Source: Thereva unica (Eukaryota > Arthropoda > Insecta > Diptera > Therevidae). From it: a stretch of DNA of 64,000 nt. The notes below the pieces were generated by a model. That model was not told the origin of the DNA, did not search any database, and saw nothing but the letters and a program-made list of their open reading frames with translations. A program made the translations under genes and the position numbers. The DNA is taken from NCBI GenBank assembly GCA_949987705.1, contig CATLJY010000222.1, forward strand, positions 1 through 64,000, read 5' to 3'. Positions 1-12,101 of this stretch are shown in pieces. Positions within the stretch are counted from its first letter, which is position 1, and every line of letters begins with the position of its first letter.

Positions 1-2837
1 TGAATCCACCCCGGTATTTTGCAATTACTCTTTCATGCAAAAGTTTACAGCGAATATACAGGATATACGAGAATATTTTAAATGCCACATTCAGTAGCGT
101 AGTTCCTCTGTAGTTGGTACATACAAATTGGTCCCCTTTTTTGTGTAGTAAATCTATGTAAAAAGATCGCCGGTATAGCGATCGACGGTATATTGATTCG
201 GAACTTCTATATTTTTATGACAGTCTAAAGGGTTGGTAGAAGTAGATATTTAAGGACAAAAAGTAAACAAAACAGTTTTTTTTATCATCAAATATATTTA
301 ATTAAAAATACGCTCGCTCCCTCGTGATTTAAATATTTACACTCACTGGAAAACTATCACTTTTTTTTACTTGTAGAACAATCTGCTATTTCTCAGGATA
401 TATATTTTCCTCATAAATAATTGTTTTAGTCATTGAAAGCCATTTTAAGAATACGGCTCAATTGTATTCTCCGGGAGGCGCAAAATGCATTCTTATTAGA
501 ATATTAGTCCGAAGCCGCGTTTTTATTCTAATTGTGGGGGGGAGGGGGTAGGGGTATCGGATGGATGGGATAAAAGTGAATTTTGCGGGATTAAGCTCCC
601 TCCCCTTTTTTTCAACAGCGTCAGTATTTTCGAATTCATACGACGTAGTGTTCAAACATAAGGTTTATAGCCATCTTGCTCAGCACTTCCAGATCGCCCA
701 TAACCTATCCTCTCCTCGATCCATCATACTAGCCTACTATTAGACATAGTACCGAGACCTAAACGACAATGCAAATTGGTAGTACAAAGGATGGTTCGTA
801 ACCATAGTTTTCCACATAATACCACTATTTTTAAATTCATTCAAACGCATGCCCTTAAACATCTAGATTTTAAAATAAATGGATTTATGCCACTTTCAAA
901 ATAATCTGATCTCATGTTTATAATTTCGATATCTGTCCCATTTCAATAACTTCCTTATAAGCTGACAAGTTAATAATTATTCATATTAAAATTTTAAAAC
1001 GCAACCCGTGCTTTGCAGTAATAATTTAAAAACCAATATCCCGAGATTTAATCCTTGTAAAACTAAAAAGCGACAAAATGGCTAAAGAAGCGTACCATTA
1101 GAAAGATAGCACTATCGGAGCAGAAAGGTTTTCAGTATTTAGATAAAACTGGTCTCTACCAAGGTAAATAATGTACAGGTAAGACAGACTCGCTCGTGCA
1201 CTGACTTCTTGAAGAATCCCAGCGGGAAATGTGGTCAGGTATTCTCAAGTGACACATCACAGATGCATCTTAGGGCCTAAAAGTTTCATGTCTCGATAAT
1301 AATGCATCCCCGTATTATGACAGGGAATCTAGGTGGAAGGGGTACAGAATTTTTTCTGCACTTTCAGCTAACGTGAATCGGCCTGTTCGCGCTTGCGTTC
1401 CATTAGCAACATTAAGAAGCGATCTTTGTTCCATCTTTCTTACATTCCCCCGTAAGGTATAAAAGCTCTTTTAAGAGACGCAATCGTACCCAATCATACA
1501 TTCTAGACTGGTTCATGGTCCTCTTTGAGGAAGCACATGAAAAAGCTTTATATGCCTCCCTCCTGCGGACATGCTAATGTTAAAAAGAAATGGAGGTGGA
1601 TACGAAGGGTCATGCATCGCATCTTCCAAGGGAGTGATCTAAGATTCATTATTGTATGATTCCATTTCCCGCTGGGATAGCTCGCGAATCCACTTAATAT
1701 TTCACACTTATTCATTCTACTCACGATAGTAAACAAACACATTAAAAAGTCCCTAAGAATAATAATCTCGTTAATCCCAAAGTTCGTCTTCTTGCGCATC
1801 ACGAGCCGCTTTTGATCAAAGCAAAGAAATGTCAATTTGTGTCTGGGGAATAAAAGTTATTACAAGATTTTTTTATTGTTTTTTCGAGCATTCTACGAAG
1901 AGTCTTGTATCGAATTGATACCGAGGAACGCTAATAGTGACTAATTGCATCTGCCTTGGACTGTCATTGAATTTGTACAGGCGGCAGATGAACGGCAGCG
2001 GAGCCAGCGTAAGTTAAGACGACGTTGAAGAAGCTCTAAAGTCCAGAGAATTCCTTCCAGTAGAACCGGTTAGACGGCAGCTCCATTAGCCTCGACGCAG
2101 CCCGGAATTAGACCTTTTACTTAAAATGATAAAAATGTCTCACTCGTGCATTTGTATTTAACAAACCAGAAGGTAAAAACTGTTCTTAAGGCAAGGTATA
2201 CATGCGGACGGTTAGGTGTAGGTATGCAAGTCAACTTCAAAAACACGCCGCTTTGTATTATGCAGTTGAAGTTCAAATCATTTACGGATTGACATGCGGT
2301 TGTGATAATTGCAGCATCAATTACGGCTAACTTTATGTTTGTGGCCACTCAGCAAATATGGGTAGCAAATGTTGCTTCGCATTTCTTCAGGTATGCACAT
2401 TTGTGTATGAATTGTTTTTAGCTCATGCACGAGGCTATATTATTCTATATCCAAAAGCTGGAGCAGCGCTAATCGCTTTCCTTTGCCTTTTTAATTAATT
2501 TAATTGCCATTGACAGTGTATGCGTAGCCCTTTATTTACTATGCTTTTGCATTATTGAATGCAGTAGGCAAATACATACTTCACTTCTACGAGATGTTAT
2601 TGGCCAGTAAAATAATGAATGGTTGCTATGTGATGTGCATGGGCAAATAAATCTTTTTCGAAAGGAACGAAGAGCACTAAAAGGGCTTTTAAAAGCTTTT
2701 ATTTGTTTTGTTCGTTTCAAAATTTTTATTAATTATTTTCGTTTAAATTTGCAGACTTTAATAACCATCCGAATTTTATTATGATTTACAATTATCTTCC
2801 TATTATTATTGTTAACTGAGCAGACAGCGGGAGAAAA
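1..2837. other. Non-coding stretch, no gene recognised
   Basis: I see no protein family, RNA gene or clear element here. Short open frames lack recognisable motifs and look like chance frames in AT-rich DNA. The one structural signal is a 16-bp perfect inverted pair at 1216-1231 and 1663-1678, listed separately. A GC-skewed run of G and C homopolymers lies near 535-605. Confidence 0.5.
1216..1678. repeat. 16-bp perfect inverted repeat pair enclosing ~430 bp
   Basis: ATCCCAGCGGGAAATG at 1216-1231 has its exact reverse complement at 1663-1678. Similarity does not continue inward, and no target-site duplication is visible outside. It may be the ends of a small DNA element or a hairpin. A chance match of 16 bp over this distance is unlikely, but there is no other support. 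Confidence 0.35.
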
Positions 2838-4076
2838 TAGTCCAGTGCAATTAGTAAATCAAATTGCATTTCATGATGTACAAAATTTTTTTTGGAATTT
2901 GTTCGGGTACATCTGACAATGTTAAAACAAAGTTTGTGGGGTCGCAGTGTGATGGGAAAAGCCGCCATCTTGAAAAAGTGGTAGAGGTCGTTTATACCAA
3001 ATAACTCGGTTGTGTGCAATGATAGCTGAAAATGATCGCTGGCAAGCTGTTGGAAAATAAAATTATCTACAAAATGAGCCCTCAACGAGGTCTGTATGTT
3101 GATTTGGCTCAAAGTTATGGCCGCTCAAAGTTCCAACATGTTCGGGTGGTTGAGGTTGAATGCAGTTTTTTGCGATTAACTCGTAAGATATTAATTTGGT
3201 TGGGTTAATGAGGCAGTCTCATCAAAAACTTTACTTTTAGAACCTCGAAAATGATGATTCTAAGCTACTATTTCCCATTATTATAATTTTCCAAAGTTGT
3301 TAAATAACCCAAAATATAGATAATTCATGGCGTTACATAAAATTCTAATTTATCCGACACGCGAAACTGGCTGGAAACGAGTTATTCCTCGAGAAGTGTC
3401 GTAACCTTCGCTGTTGACTTTTCACCCGTTATGTTGCGGACATGAAACGACATAGAGTTTCGGTCAATTGCCCATTTGAAAGATATTTTAATACCCGTAT
3501 TTCTGCTGCTTACTACATTATCATATGAGCAACCGTTAACGAGATATTAAAAAAAATGGCGTTATCAGTTATTTCAGTCACGTACAGTACGAACTTTGGC
3601 GTTGGATTACTCGCAAAATATACAAGCGAGAACGATGACTAAGGGCTTATTCTAAAGGTAATCACTAGCACTATAAGTTTGGTAATCGGCATTAACCCAC
3701 CCAAATTTATATCTTACGAGTTAACCGCAAAAAACTTCATTCAACCTCAACCACCCGAACAAGTTCGAACTTTGAGCGGCCATAACTTTGAGCCAAATCA
3801 ACTTACAGACCTCGTGGAGGGCTCATTTTGTAGATAATTTTATTTTCCAACAGCTTGCCAGCAATAAATTTCATCAATCATTGCACATAACCGAGTTATT
3901 TGGTATAAACGACCTCTACCTCTTTTTCAAGATGGCGGCTTTTCCCATCACACTGCGACCTCACAAACTTGGTTTTAACATTGTCAGATGTATCCGAACA
4001 AATTCCAAAAAAAAAAAATTTTGTACATCATGAAATGCAATTTCATGCCCTTTTTTCGACAAATTGCACTGGGCTA
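2838..4076. mobile_element. Foldback-type DNA element with ~380-bp inverted arms
   Basis: The left arm (about 2838-3214) and right arm (about 3688-4076) are inverted copies, clearly alignable over most of their length. The outer tips read TAGTCCAGTGCAA and its near complement (one mismatch). The inner ends share the reverse complement of GGGTTAATG. Both arms contain the same short open frame on opposite strands, which follows from DNA similarity and is not evidence of a gene. The ~470-bp centre is unique and encodes no transposase. Flanks show only short A runs, so no clear duplication. It is probably a non-autonomous foldback or MITE relative of unknown superfamily. Confidence 0.75.
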
Positions 4077-4499
4077 AAAAGACTGTAATAAAAACTTGTT
4101 GAGACGATCAACTTCCCAGTATGATGAAAGTAGAAAGAATAAACTGAATTCAAAAAAAATAGTATAACGTTTTGCACTAGTGGGAAATTGACTAGAACCA
4201 AAACTGATTATGCCAAATTAATCATGAGAGAAGCTAGTTCAAACCACTACAATAGTGATATCCACAAGATTTATCTAGACAATTTGTTTTTCCTGAACAT
4301 TACATTACACTTCCTTCGTACTTCGTTCACTACGTGCTGCGTGCTGAAACGCCGCCGATAAATTGTTAAGCAAAAGACTTCAATTGGAAAAATGAAAGTT
4401 GTCAGGATATAATTTTTCGGTAACTATTGAAAACTGCGGCATAAACTTCAATTTCCAGAAACTTTAGGACGTGGAAAACAATTTTCCGTCCAAAAAGTG

Positions 4500-5560
4500 C
4501 CGATCTAAGGTTTGAAAAATTAGTATTGTTTGTAAAGGGTAATTTTTGCACGGATTATGACAAGTGATGTCTTGTTTGCAGGGACGGATTGGCCCCCCTT
4601 AGCGGCCCGAGCATTTCTGTATTTACCGGCCAAATTGTTTATACCGATCCAGGGTGGATAGGAAATATAAATTTTCGATCAAATACTGCACAGCCCATGC
4701 AACAATCGTACTGGGCTCACCGTGGACCCTGGAGCAGGCCCGTGCAATAGGCGCACGACGCGTACCGTGGTAATTTCTCCTCTACCGATTTAGGGACAGC
4801 TCTAAGAAATACTTCTCTCAGGCGGCGAGGGCGGTCGGCCGAAGGTGACCTCAAGGCGGGGAAGATAGGCGAGGAAGAGGAAACGCCAAGTTCGAGCCGA
4901 TCTTCGTGAGGGTAATGACAATTACTGTGAAACTTTAAGCCTCTTCACAAAAAAAAATCTGAACGCTCAGTCTCCGGCTCATCGGCCCTTCGAGCATTTA
5001 CTCGAATGGGTCATAAGCCAATCCGGCCCTGCTTGTTTGGAAGCTGTCGCTCTGCTGAATTCAGAAAATGTAACTTCATTGTATTACGGTTTCATTTCAA
5101 CGAGTTTATTATATACAAGAAAATCTAATCAATTTAAGGTGCTTGCAGCCCTTAGTCGAATTCTTTTCATTTAAACAAAAAAGGGCTCGACCGAATGTTA
5201 TGAAATTTTTTCAAAGCATGTTTTCGTCAATATTCTTAGATCGGCTCCTCGTAGGAGGATTGTGAAGGTCCTCTAATCGTGTCCGTCGACGGCTGGACCA
5301 AATTTCATAAAACTCTTTGCGCATCTCCACAATGTTGATATCATTTTTGGTTCGCGCGATACCTTGCAGGTAAAAAATCAGGTGGGTTGTTTAACAAAAA
5401 AAAAAAAACGCCTTGACTGAATTTTATGAGTGCCTTTTTATGTTATATATTCCTTAACACGCGTCGATCGGCAGCTCAACGAAGGCCTTATAATATTTCG
5501 TGTTGATACAAAAATCACATATGTCGTGTCACAACAAAAAAACCACTCAACCGAATTCGA
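4500..5560. repeat. Diverged dispersed repeat with internal ~110-150-bp units
   Basis: This region matches 51541-51990 in order: a segment with GACAAGTGATGT, then units built on a CGACCGAATTTTATGAAA-like core followed by GGTTCGCGCGATA and CGTGCAGGTAAAAA-like motifs. Two to three units are visible at about 5170-5560. The hAT-type element at 4579-5031 interrupts it. No coding capacity is seen. Confidence 0.6.
4571..5039. mobile_element. Non-autonomous hAT-type element with 8-bp target duplication
   Basis: The element proper is 4579-5031 (453 bp). Its ends are 15-bp inverted repeats, CAGGGACGGATTGGC on the left and CAGGGCCGGATTGGC (reverse complement of the right end), with one mismatch. It is flanked by a perfect 8-bp direct duplication CTTGTTTG at 4571-4578 and 5032-5039. 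An 8-bp duplication with CAGGG-type ends is characteristic of the hAT superfamily. There is no transposase, so it is a MITE-like copy moved in trans. Confidence 0.9.
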
Positions 5561-5639
5561 AAAATGACCACATATCACGTATACACACAAACATACCTCA
5601 AATTTATAATTAAAATCAGGGTACGACAAAGCTCGCTCC

Positions 5640-5845
5640 GGAGCGGCTGTATGAGCTCGGAAATACTGACTGCGAGAGATTATTCCAGAGTCGAGTTGTT
5701 CAATTTACAAACGAATTCATATCTTGTTGAGTGCGTGAAAGGGAGAGTTGGTGGTGGAGGGAATGAGACGAGTGGGGTAATCTGGTGTTGCGGCTATAAG
5801 ATTGCCGTGGAGGCAGAAGAGCGTTTAACTCGTTTGCGTTAATAC
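5640..5845 (-). pseudogene. LINE ORF2 C-terminal fragment
   Basis: Read on the minus strand, this stretch resembles the end of the CR1/Jockey-like ORF2 seen at 14.9-15.1 kb and 49.5-49.8 kb: a TR(L/P) motif, a HP-rich linker, then NNSTLE in place of NRTTRLVE. It is short and carries stops. The plus-strand frame at 5564-5842 is its shadow. It is a dead retrotransposon scrap. Confidence 0.55.
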
Positions 5846-5849
5846 AGTA

Positions 5850-7500
5850 CCCTCAGAAGCTGAGCTAAATGCAGCTTATTCGGAGCCAAACATGCGGAAT
5901 TGAGAAATCGAAGATAAACAAATTTTCGGTATCCACCAAATTCTCTTTGTTTTTAGGTTTCGTTTTCTGGTAATCTGTTCTGGCTTCGAGCATTATTAAA
6001 TTTCCACAAACTAACAACGACAATTCAATACGGTTGTAACAATGTAAATGATATTTTCTTAATTTTGATTTTAAAACGCTTTTTTAAAGTCTTTTTAACA
6101 GGTTTGTTTGGAAATTTTGCCTAAAGTTTTTGAAAAGTTTTATTTTTTGCTTTTTAGTTGATTTTTGAAGTAGTTTTTTCGCAGTAAGGTAAGGAAAAGC
6201 GTTTCCTGGAAAAAAAATTATCAAATTTTTATTATGAATTGTATTTTTGAGTATGGGTTGCCTGAAGTGTTTTTTTTGCAAGGAGAATGAAATGATTGTT
6301 GGCAAGGGTGTAGGAGGTGTATGCGAAGTATGCAGGGTTTTATTATAACTATTTTTTTAGGCTTTGGGCCAAAATTATGCATTTGTATGAAAAATTAAAT
6401 GAGATGAAAGCAGTAGTTGCAGTTTTTCAACGGCTTTTCTTTGGTCGCTTTAATTATCAACAGAATCTAACAAAAAGGCGCAAAACGCCCGCTAGCTAGC
6501 GATTTTTTCACTTATTTGAAGTTTAAAAAAATTTCTCGTTCGTCACCATAAAATAATACTACATTTTAAAAGACAAAAAACCTCATATGAAGCGATGCAT
6601 TAATTCATTTTTGCCTGACAGTACGCCCACAATCGAATTTGAAGCATAAACTTGAAAAAAAAAAAAAATGTTTACATTTTTTGCCATTTTCGGCCGATTT
6701 AGGGGTAGTTTCAACCCTTTAGGGCTACCCATTACCATAAAGTTTGCCTTAATTTTGTATAAATCAACCACCTTCGCAAATAAATATTAAAAAAAAGTGC
6801 ATTTCATCGCATTAGTTTTCATTATTACTGAAATAATCGCGAAAACCCCCTAAAAAGGGGTGTTTTTTGTAGTTTTAGGGGTGACGCCCTAATTTTAGGA
6901 CCGCGGGACCTCGATTTTCGTGATCAGCGACCCCAAAAACGTTTAGGGTTCGATTTTCTTAACGGTGTTATTTTGGAACACTCCCCCGCGTTTTGAATGG
7001 ACTACATATGAAAATTCGTAGCCGATGCCGGTTCACGATGTCGATGGGTGAGGGGGTTTTTATGCCGAGGCTATAGAGGGAAATAAATTACTTATCCGAG
7101 TCTTCAGCTAACCGAGAATTTGGCTATTTTGTGGGCACCGGAGGATTCGTAGTATTTTAGGCACAAAGAGATTGGCCACGCCAAGCTGCCTGTACTATTA
7201 TTTTTGCATCGCTGACTTAAATTATTTTGTCAGAGCTATTTTACCAGTATTCTTAATTTCTAGATTTGGAGCGAGTTTGGTCGCTTACTCTGCTACTTTC
7301 ACAATGCCTTCACTGGCTATTTTTCTTAGCAATTCATTCGGGTGCATGTTGCGAAGTTTGGAGCATGTATGTGCGGACTTTTCGCCGATTCATATATTGT
7401 TTTATTGGCTTGCCATTTTTTTCCGCTGCCGCTAGGATAGAAGTACTTTTCTTTCGAAAACCTCTAACTCATTTTCCACAGTTGGGGATATTAGACACCA
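5850..7500. other. Non-coding stretch, no gene recognised
   Basis: No recognisable protein or RNA gene. A small hairpin (GGGGTAG ... CTACCC) lies near 6704-6730, and a 12-bp palindrome CGCTAGCTAGCG lies near 6489-6500. The open frames at 6084-6305 and 7172-7520 show no family motif and I treat them as chance. Confidence 0.4.
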
Positions 7501-7519
7501 TACGGGAAGGCTTAGGTTA

Positions 7520-8090
7520 GTACTGGTCGTACAATAGCCTTATAGAGCAAGTTTTTGGTATCTCTTGCAAGCATCTTAGAATTAATGAACGGCTTTAGGA
7601 TTGCTACTATTGTACGGGCGTTTTTCAGTTTGAGTGTTACGTGTGGGGTACACTTGAATCTTTGATGCATCTGGATTCGCAGGTACTTCATAAAATATTT
7701 GGGTGTAATTGTGTGACCATCTAAGTTTTGATTGCCGCGGCGCGTTTCTATGTCATTTACCTGAGGGATCCCTGAAACACGTTATTAAACTTTTCCTCTG
7801 ATTAATTTCTTTGTTCCATTTATCTAGGTAATCTATTATTTTGTTGACGTGTGTTTGGAGTTTTTTAGTGGCTTTAATAGGTGAGACTTAGATCCCAAAC
7901 AAGTTTATCGTCAGCGTATTGTATGCAAGTTGTGTAAAGGAAGGGGATTTTGTGGGAAAGTCGTGTATAAATATATTGAAAAGCTTGGACCGTGGAATGG
8001 AGCCTTGGCGAACCTCAATTTTGAACGGTTGAGAGGTTAGCTCTGTGAAACGGTCTGAATTTACAAGTTGTGATAGCAGTATACACTACT
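7520..8090 (-). pseudogene. Decayed Jockey-like LINE reverse transcriptase
   Basis: On the minus strand the order of RT motifs is kept across frame breaks. First comes a block ending VRQGSI, then FNIFIHDFP, then QYADDKLVW (the catalytic Y-A-D-D box), then a downstream block with W and N residues typical of Jockey elements. At least one frameshift lies just before YADD, and several stops follow. The N-terminal endonuclease is absent. It is a dead fragment of a Jockey-group element different from the CR1-like copies elsewhere in the window. Confidence 0.7.
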
Positions 8091-8404
8091 CCAAATCAAA
8101 ATCAAATTTTTGAAACAAGGATTATAGCCAGCCATATACAAAAGACTGCGGAGAATTTCTGGGCAGAGGCGAAGATTCAAGATATCCAATTTCTCCAAGT
8201 CATGTAAATCCAACCATGAATAATGATCGATTGATTTCAAAAACACGACACGGCACAACCATTGATGTTGAATTTCTCCGAAACTCGTTGTATTATATTT
8301 CAGTTACCCCAACTCGCTCAATTCAATTGAGTAACCACTAGAAAAAGAAGCTAGGGAAGTGAGCATAATTTAGAAGTGACGTTTATTTCAGTAGTGTCAA
8401 AGGA

Positions 8405-8480
8405 AGTAGAATGAGTTTACCCACGGTGGATGAACCCACAGACGGATGAGCCCACAGATGGATGAACCCAGGATGGGTCA
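8405..8480. repeat. Short imperfect tandem repeat (GATGAACCCACAG-like)
   Basis: Three to four imperfect copies of a ~16-bp unit (GGATGAACCCACAGA / GGATGAGCCCACAGA / GGATGAACCCAGGA) stand side by side. No coding role is seen. Confidence 0.5.
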
Positions 8481-8494
8481 CGACAGAGCATGGA

Positions 8495-8640
8495 GAGGTG
8501 AGTTACGAGGGCATACCTCCATCGGCTCGGACAGGATGAGTTCACGAAAAGCTCGGCATTCCTAAATGTGATAGATGACATAGATCATGTCCTTCTTGTG
8601 GAATGCCGGAAGTTTGCCGAGCAAATTGTTGCGCTGTAAC
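8495..8640 (+). pseudogene. LINE C-terminal fragment (R1/I-like)
   Basis: One open frame reads RAYLHRLGQ, then DDIDHVLL, then CRKFAEQ before a stop. This matches the usual C-terminus of R1/I-group LINEs, where an AYLHR(I/L)G block precedes an H-V-L-F-E-C-x-R-F block. The zinc-binding cysteines before the histidine are not conserved. It is very short, with no upstream RT, and is a relic. Confidence 0.5.
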
Positions 8641-8649
8641 CGACAGCTA

Positions 8650-10990
8650 AAGGCACGGCTAAGAGCAATGAACGGAAAGGGCGTAAAGAAAAAAAAAAAG
8701 GAAGAGTGTAAGGCTTAGAAATACCAGCAGTATTATCAGGTAGATAAAAGCTAATCTAGCTGGCGGCGCATATAAGGCTTAACATTCATTTGATGAGGCA
8801 TCTTAAGCCCGTCTTAAGACAATTGTTGTTTGGCCTAATGAGTCAACTAGTAAGTGATTTTACTACGATTAGAATCCGGTATAACCGACAGGCTGGAACG
8901 TGTCGGTATCATGATTCTTCCACCTTATAACGCACGAAAATAAAAAGAATCCAAAGTTTGTATGCAAATTAAAAATTGGTCTTAAAATCAGTCCAAAGAA
9001 GTATAACTTCTAATTCGCGTACATAAGTACACACATGTTCACACATAAACTGTTTTTTATATTTTATTTTATCGTTGAAGTTGTTTAATTTTTGACTTGA
9101 AATAATTTCACAACTGCAAAAAATATCATGCAATATTATTATAAAGAGAAAAACGTAACTGAGTCAGACATGTCAAATTTTGCACACGCATTACGTCACT
9201 GTGCACTTACTGTGTCTTGCATTGGCCTGGCCTAATTACAGATTTTTACGTAAATGATCGAAATAAATGATACTTACATACTATAATTTGAAAGAAAATA
9301 TTCACGTTTCCCACATTCTAACTATTCTGCGAAATGTCATAATATTAAGTTTAGGGCTAATTTATGGGGGCTTTTGACTCCCTTTTAGATGGAATCAATT
9401 TTGATATTGGCCACACTGTTTTGTTTATACAGGCACATCATGCGCTATCCACCCACCCACCTTAGCTGCCACCGACTATTATTCAAGAAATTTCACTAGG
9501 GTCTTACAACAATATACCGACGATTATAATGCTTAACAATATCCAGGAAAAATGTATTCATAAAAAAACGCTAAATGTCCTTAAGTTACCTTTAAGGCTA
9601 AAGAACGCCAATTTCCGGTCAGGACTGGCCTATGCGTATTCAATACATTTTTAGGAGTAATCACCCTTTCGCAATCGGTAGCTAGCTTTTGGTCTACAAT
9701 GTAAATATGTAGTTCCCAAAAAAGGCAAACATTTATTCTGAATGCTAACTTTATTTCGTTTTTTTTTTATAGATTTTATTGTACCCAACAAAACGTATGT
9801 GGAGATGTCACAACCCCTTTTGAAAATTTCCCCTACGCCAGTTCGTTCAATAATGCAAATTAGTTGAGTGCATGACTACTGCCCATCAGCTTCGTGAGTA
9901 TTTTATTGGGTTCTACAAACTCGCGGAAAATCACATTGTTTAAAAAAGGCAATCCACACGGCCATTATAAGTATAATTCAGCCATGAAGGCTGGCAATGC
10001 TTTCCGCAATTGGGTATCGAGCGAATGACCTATCACCTTAACCACCATCCTACTGTCAATGTATGGAACTGTGAGAGGGTGCACTGGCAGTGTGCTGCAT
10101 TCGATGGGATTATTCAGTCGGAAAAAATTCTTATCACCCCCAATTGATCGCACAACGGTATAGAAATGGAAATTTATTACTAGTGCAATAGAACATAAAT
10201 CCTGTGCTATAAATAATGTTTTTAGTATGTTAATAAGCGTAAAAACTAGGGCCGTGCATGGGCTTCCTACCGAATTGTTTATTGGGAAAATTAAAAAGTC
10301 CGATAGTCACTGTTGGATCATAAATTTCGATTGGCTTCAATGCACCGCAGATACCCAATTTTATAGTAGTTGAGTTTAATAATTTGCTAGGGAAAAAAGT
10401 AATTGATTAACTGTTTGTAAAGCTGCTTCTCATAGCACAGGGCGGCATGGTGGTACTTGAATAAATTTTCCTGATTATTTTAATCTTATTAAGTGCTATT
10501 GAAATCATACACTAGGTTGTGAACGCGAATTCATTTCTGGTTACAGAATCAATAGCGAACATGAAACGAACCACTTGCAAATTTCAACAGTAGGTGCACT
10601 ACTGGATAACCATCCCTCCAATAATATTTTGAATTGCACTCGTAATACTGCAAAATTAAGGGACTATAAATTTACATATTGTACGTACCATATGTTGCAT
10701 CATAGAATTATAAGCTTATTTATTATCTACACTGATTTTACTATATGATTTTGTGTGGACTTTCAGAGATTTTTAAGAATTACATCCATTTCATAAATAT
10801 ATTTTAATTAAAAAAAATTGAACTGAATATTAGCATTTCGTGCTCTACCACTTGACAACTTTAACATATTATGAAAATGTCTGAAGAAATATCAAAGGTT
10901 AATAATAACCATTTACTGGAAGGGTATACAAGAATATACATTTTTTAGGACAGGGTAATAGTTACAGAAGTCGATATGAAAACAAATGGG
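8650..10990. other. Non-coding stretch, no gene recognised
   Basis: I see only AT-rich DNA with isolated short frames and no motif, inverted repeat or tandem array that I can support. Confidence 0.4.
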
Positions 10991-10999
10991 TAGAAAAAT

Positions 11000-11180
11000 T
11001 AGAAAATACTAAGAAGACGAGAAAGAAAGAAAGAGAGATGCCTGCCAGAAGAAGGCCGTGGCTGAGCTCATTCTTTGAATCAGACTAGGAAGATTCCATA
11101 GTCTAAACAAATGCACGAAGAAGGAACGACTACCTTTTAACGAGCAATGAGCTGGAATAAGAAATTTGGTTGATAGGGGA
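11000..11180 (-). pseudogene. Possible LINE ORF2 C-terminal fragment
   Basis: The minus strand gives one open stretch with a SFFVH-x-FRLWN-LP pattern. This is the F-x-R-x2-x-LWN-x-LP signature common to the last 60 residues of CR1/Jockey-like ORF2 proteins. No other domain is present and the similarity is by eye, so confidence is modest. Confidence 0.4.
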
Positions 11181-11839
11181 AGTCAAATAGGTAAGAAGGG
11201 CTTTTAGAGTATAGAACCTTATTCAATGGCGTAGGAAGAAATATTTCCTGAACTTTAAACATTACCTTTCAAAACTGAAATAACTTTTAACTATGATTTA
11301 ATAGGAATAAGACCAGAAGTTAGAGAAGTTAGAGTTAGAGGAACTCAGTTTATTAAATATTGACATACATGATCAATCGCTCCAAAGCAATGCTTGGGAA
11401 AAAGCCACAGTTCTATGTTTCTATGCTTTTCAGCAAACTTGGAGATTGCTTCTTTAGCCGTTACGTCTATTTCCCTAGAAATACTCAAAAGAGCAAGCCC
11501 GTTCGGCGGCTGTTCTCCAGTTTCAGTACTTTACCAATCCTATAAACGCCTTCAAGTTGAAAAACTTCTTTCGTTGCTAGAAATAATGGTCACAGCTAAG
11601 GCAGTTCCAATCTTCAAACAGTTAGCGATTTTCTAATGCTGTAAACATGCTAAGGGCGACCGACGAATCACTTTGCTCAGCGACTTTCAAAACCGAATAG
11701 AACTCACCGATTAATAGGAAGTATTAATGAGGTCATGGACCTCACGCAAAACAGTCCCCAATGTGACAATGATTTTATAATCAATTTTTGTAACATTCGG
11801 GGACTGAATACCTACGAACCTCCTGGCCGTTACGTGCGA

Positions 11840-12101
11840 GTTACTGCTCCATACCCCTGCTATTTTCGCACTGAGTGAAACGCAAGTGTTACCAGATCTT
11901 GATTTAGATCGATTTCAGGTGACAGGGTATAACTTAGTGCACAACTTTTCCGCCCATAGGGGATTAGCCATATATATTAGGAATGAAGTGGCGTTTCAGA
12001 AGGTGTACAGTAGTACATCCTCTGATTTTAATCATCTTTGGATTAAAATAATTATCCATAGCCTCGTCATATTTTTCTGTTTTTTATCTAGGAGTCCTAA
12101 T
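11840..12101 (+). pseudogene. LINE endonuclease domain, N-terminal part
   Basis: The reading includes an ALSET block, which corresponds to the catalytic S/Q-E-T motif of APE-type endonucleases, then a TGYNLVHNFSAHRGLAIYI stretch matching the usual RGGVAIYI strand. It runs into a foreign sequence at the TA at 12101-12102, where the mariner-type element begins. Frames shift before the ALSET block, so the domain is inactive. Confidence 0.75.

Noticed and set aside
2792..4033. Similar short proteins (MSQIN…) on opposite strands
   Set aside because: They lie in the two arms of the foldback element; similarity follows from the inverted DNA copy, with no start context or domain.
6084..6305. Lysine-rich 73-codon minus-strand frame
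   Set aside because: AT-rich composition explains it; no motif and no splice or start context.
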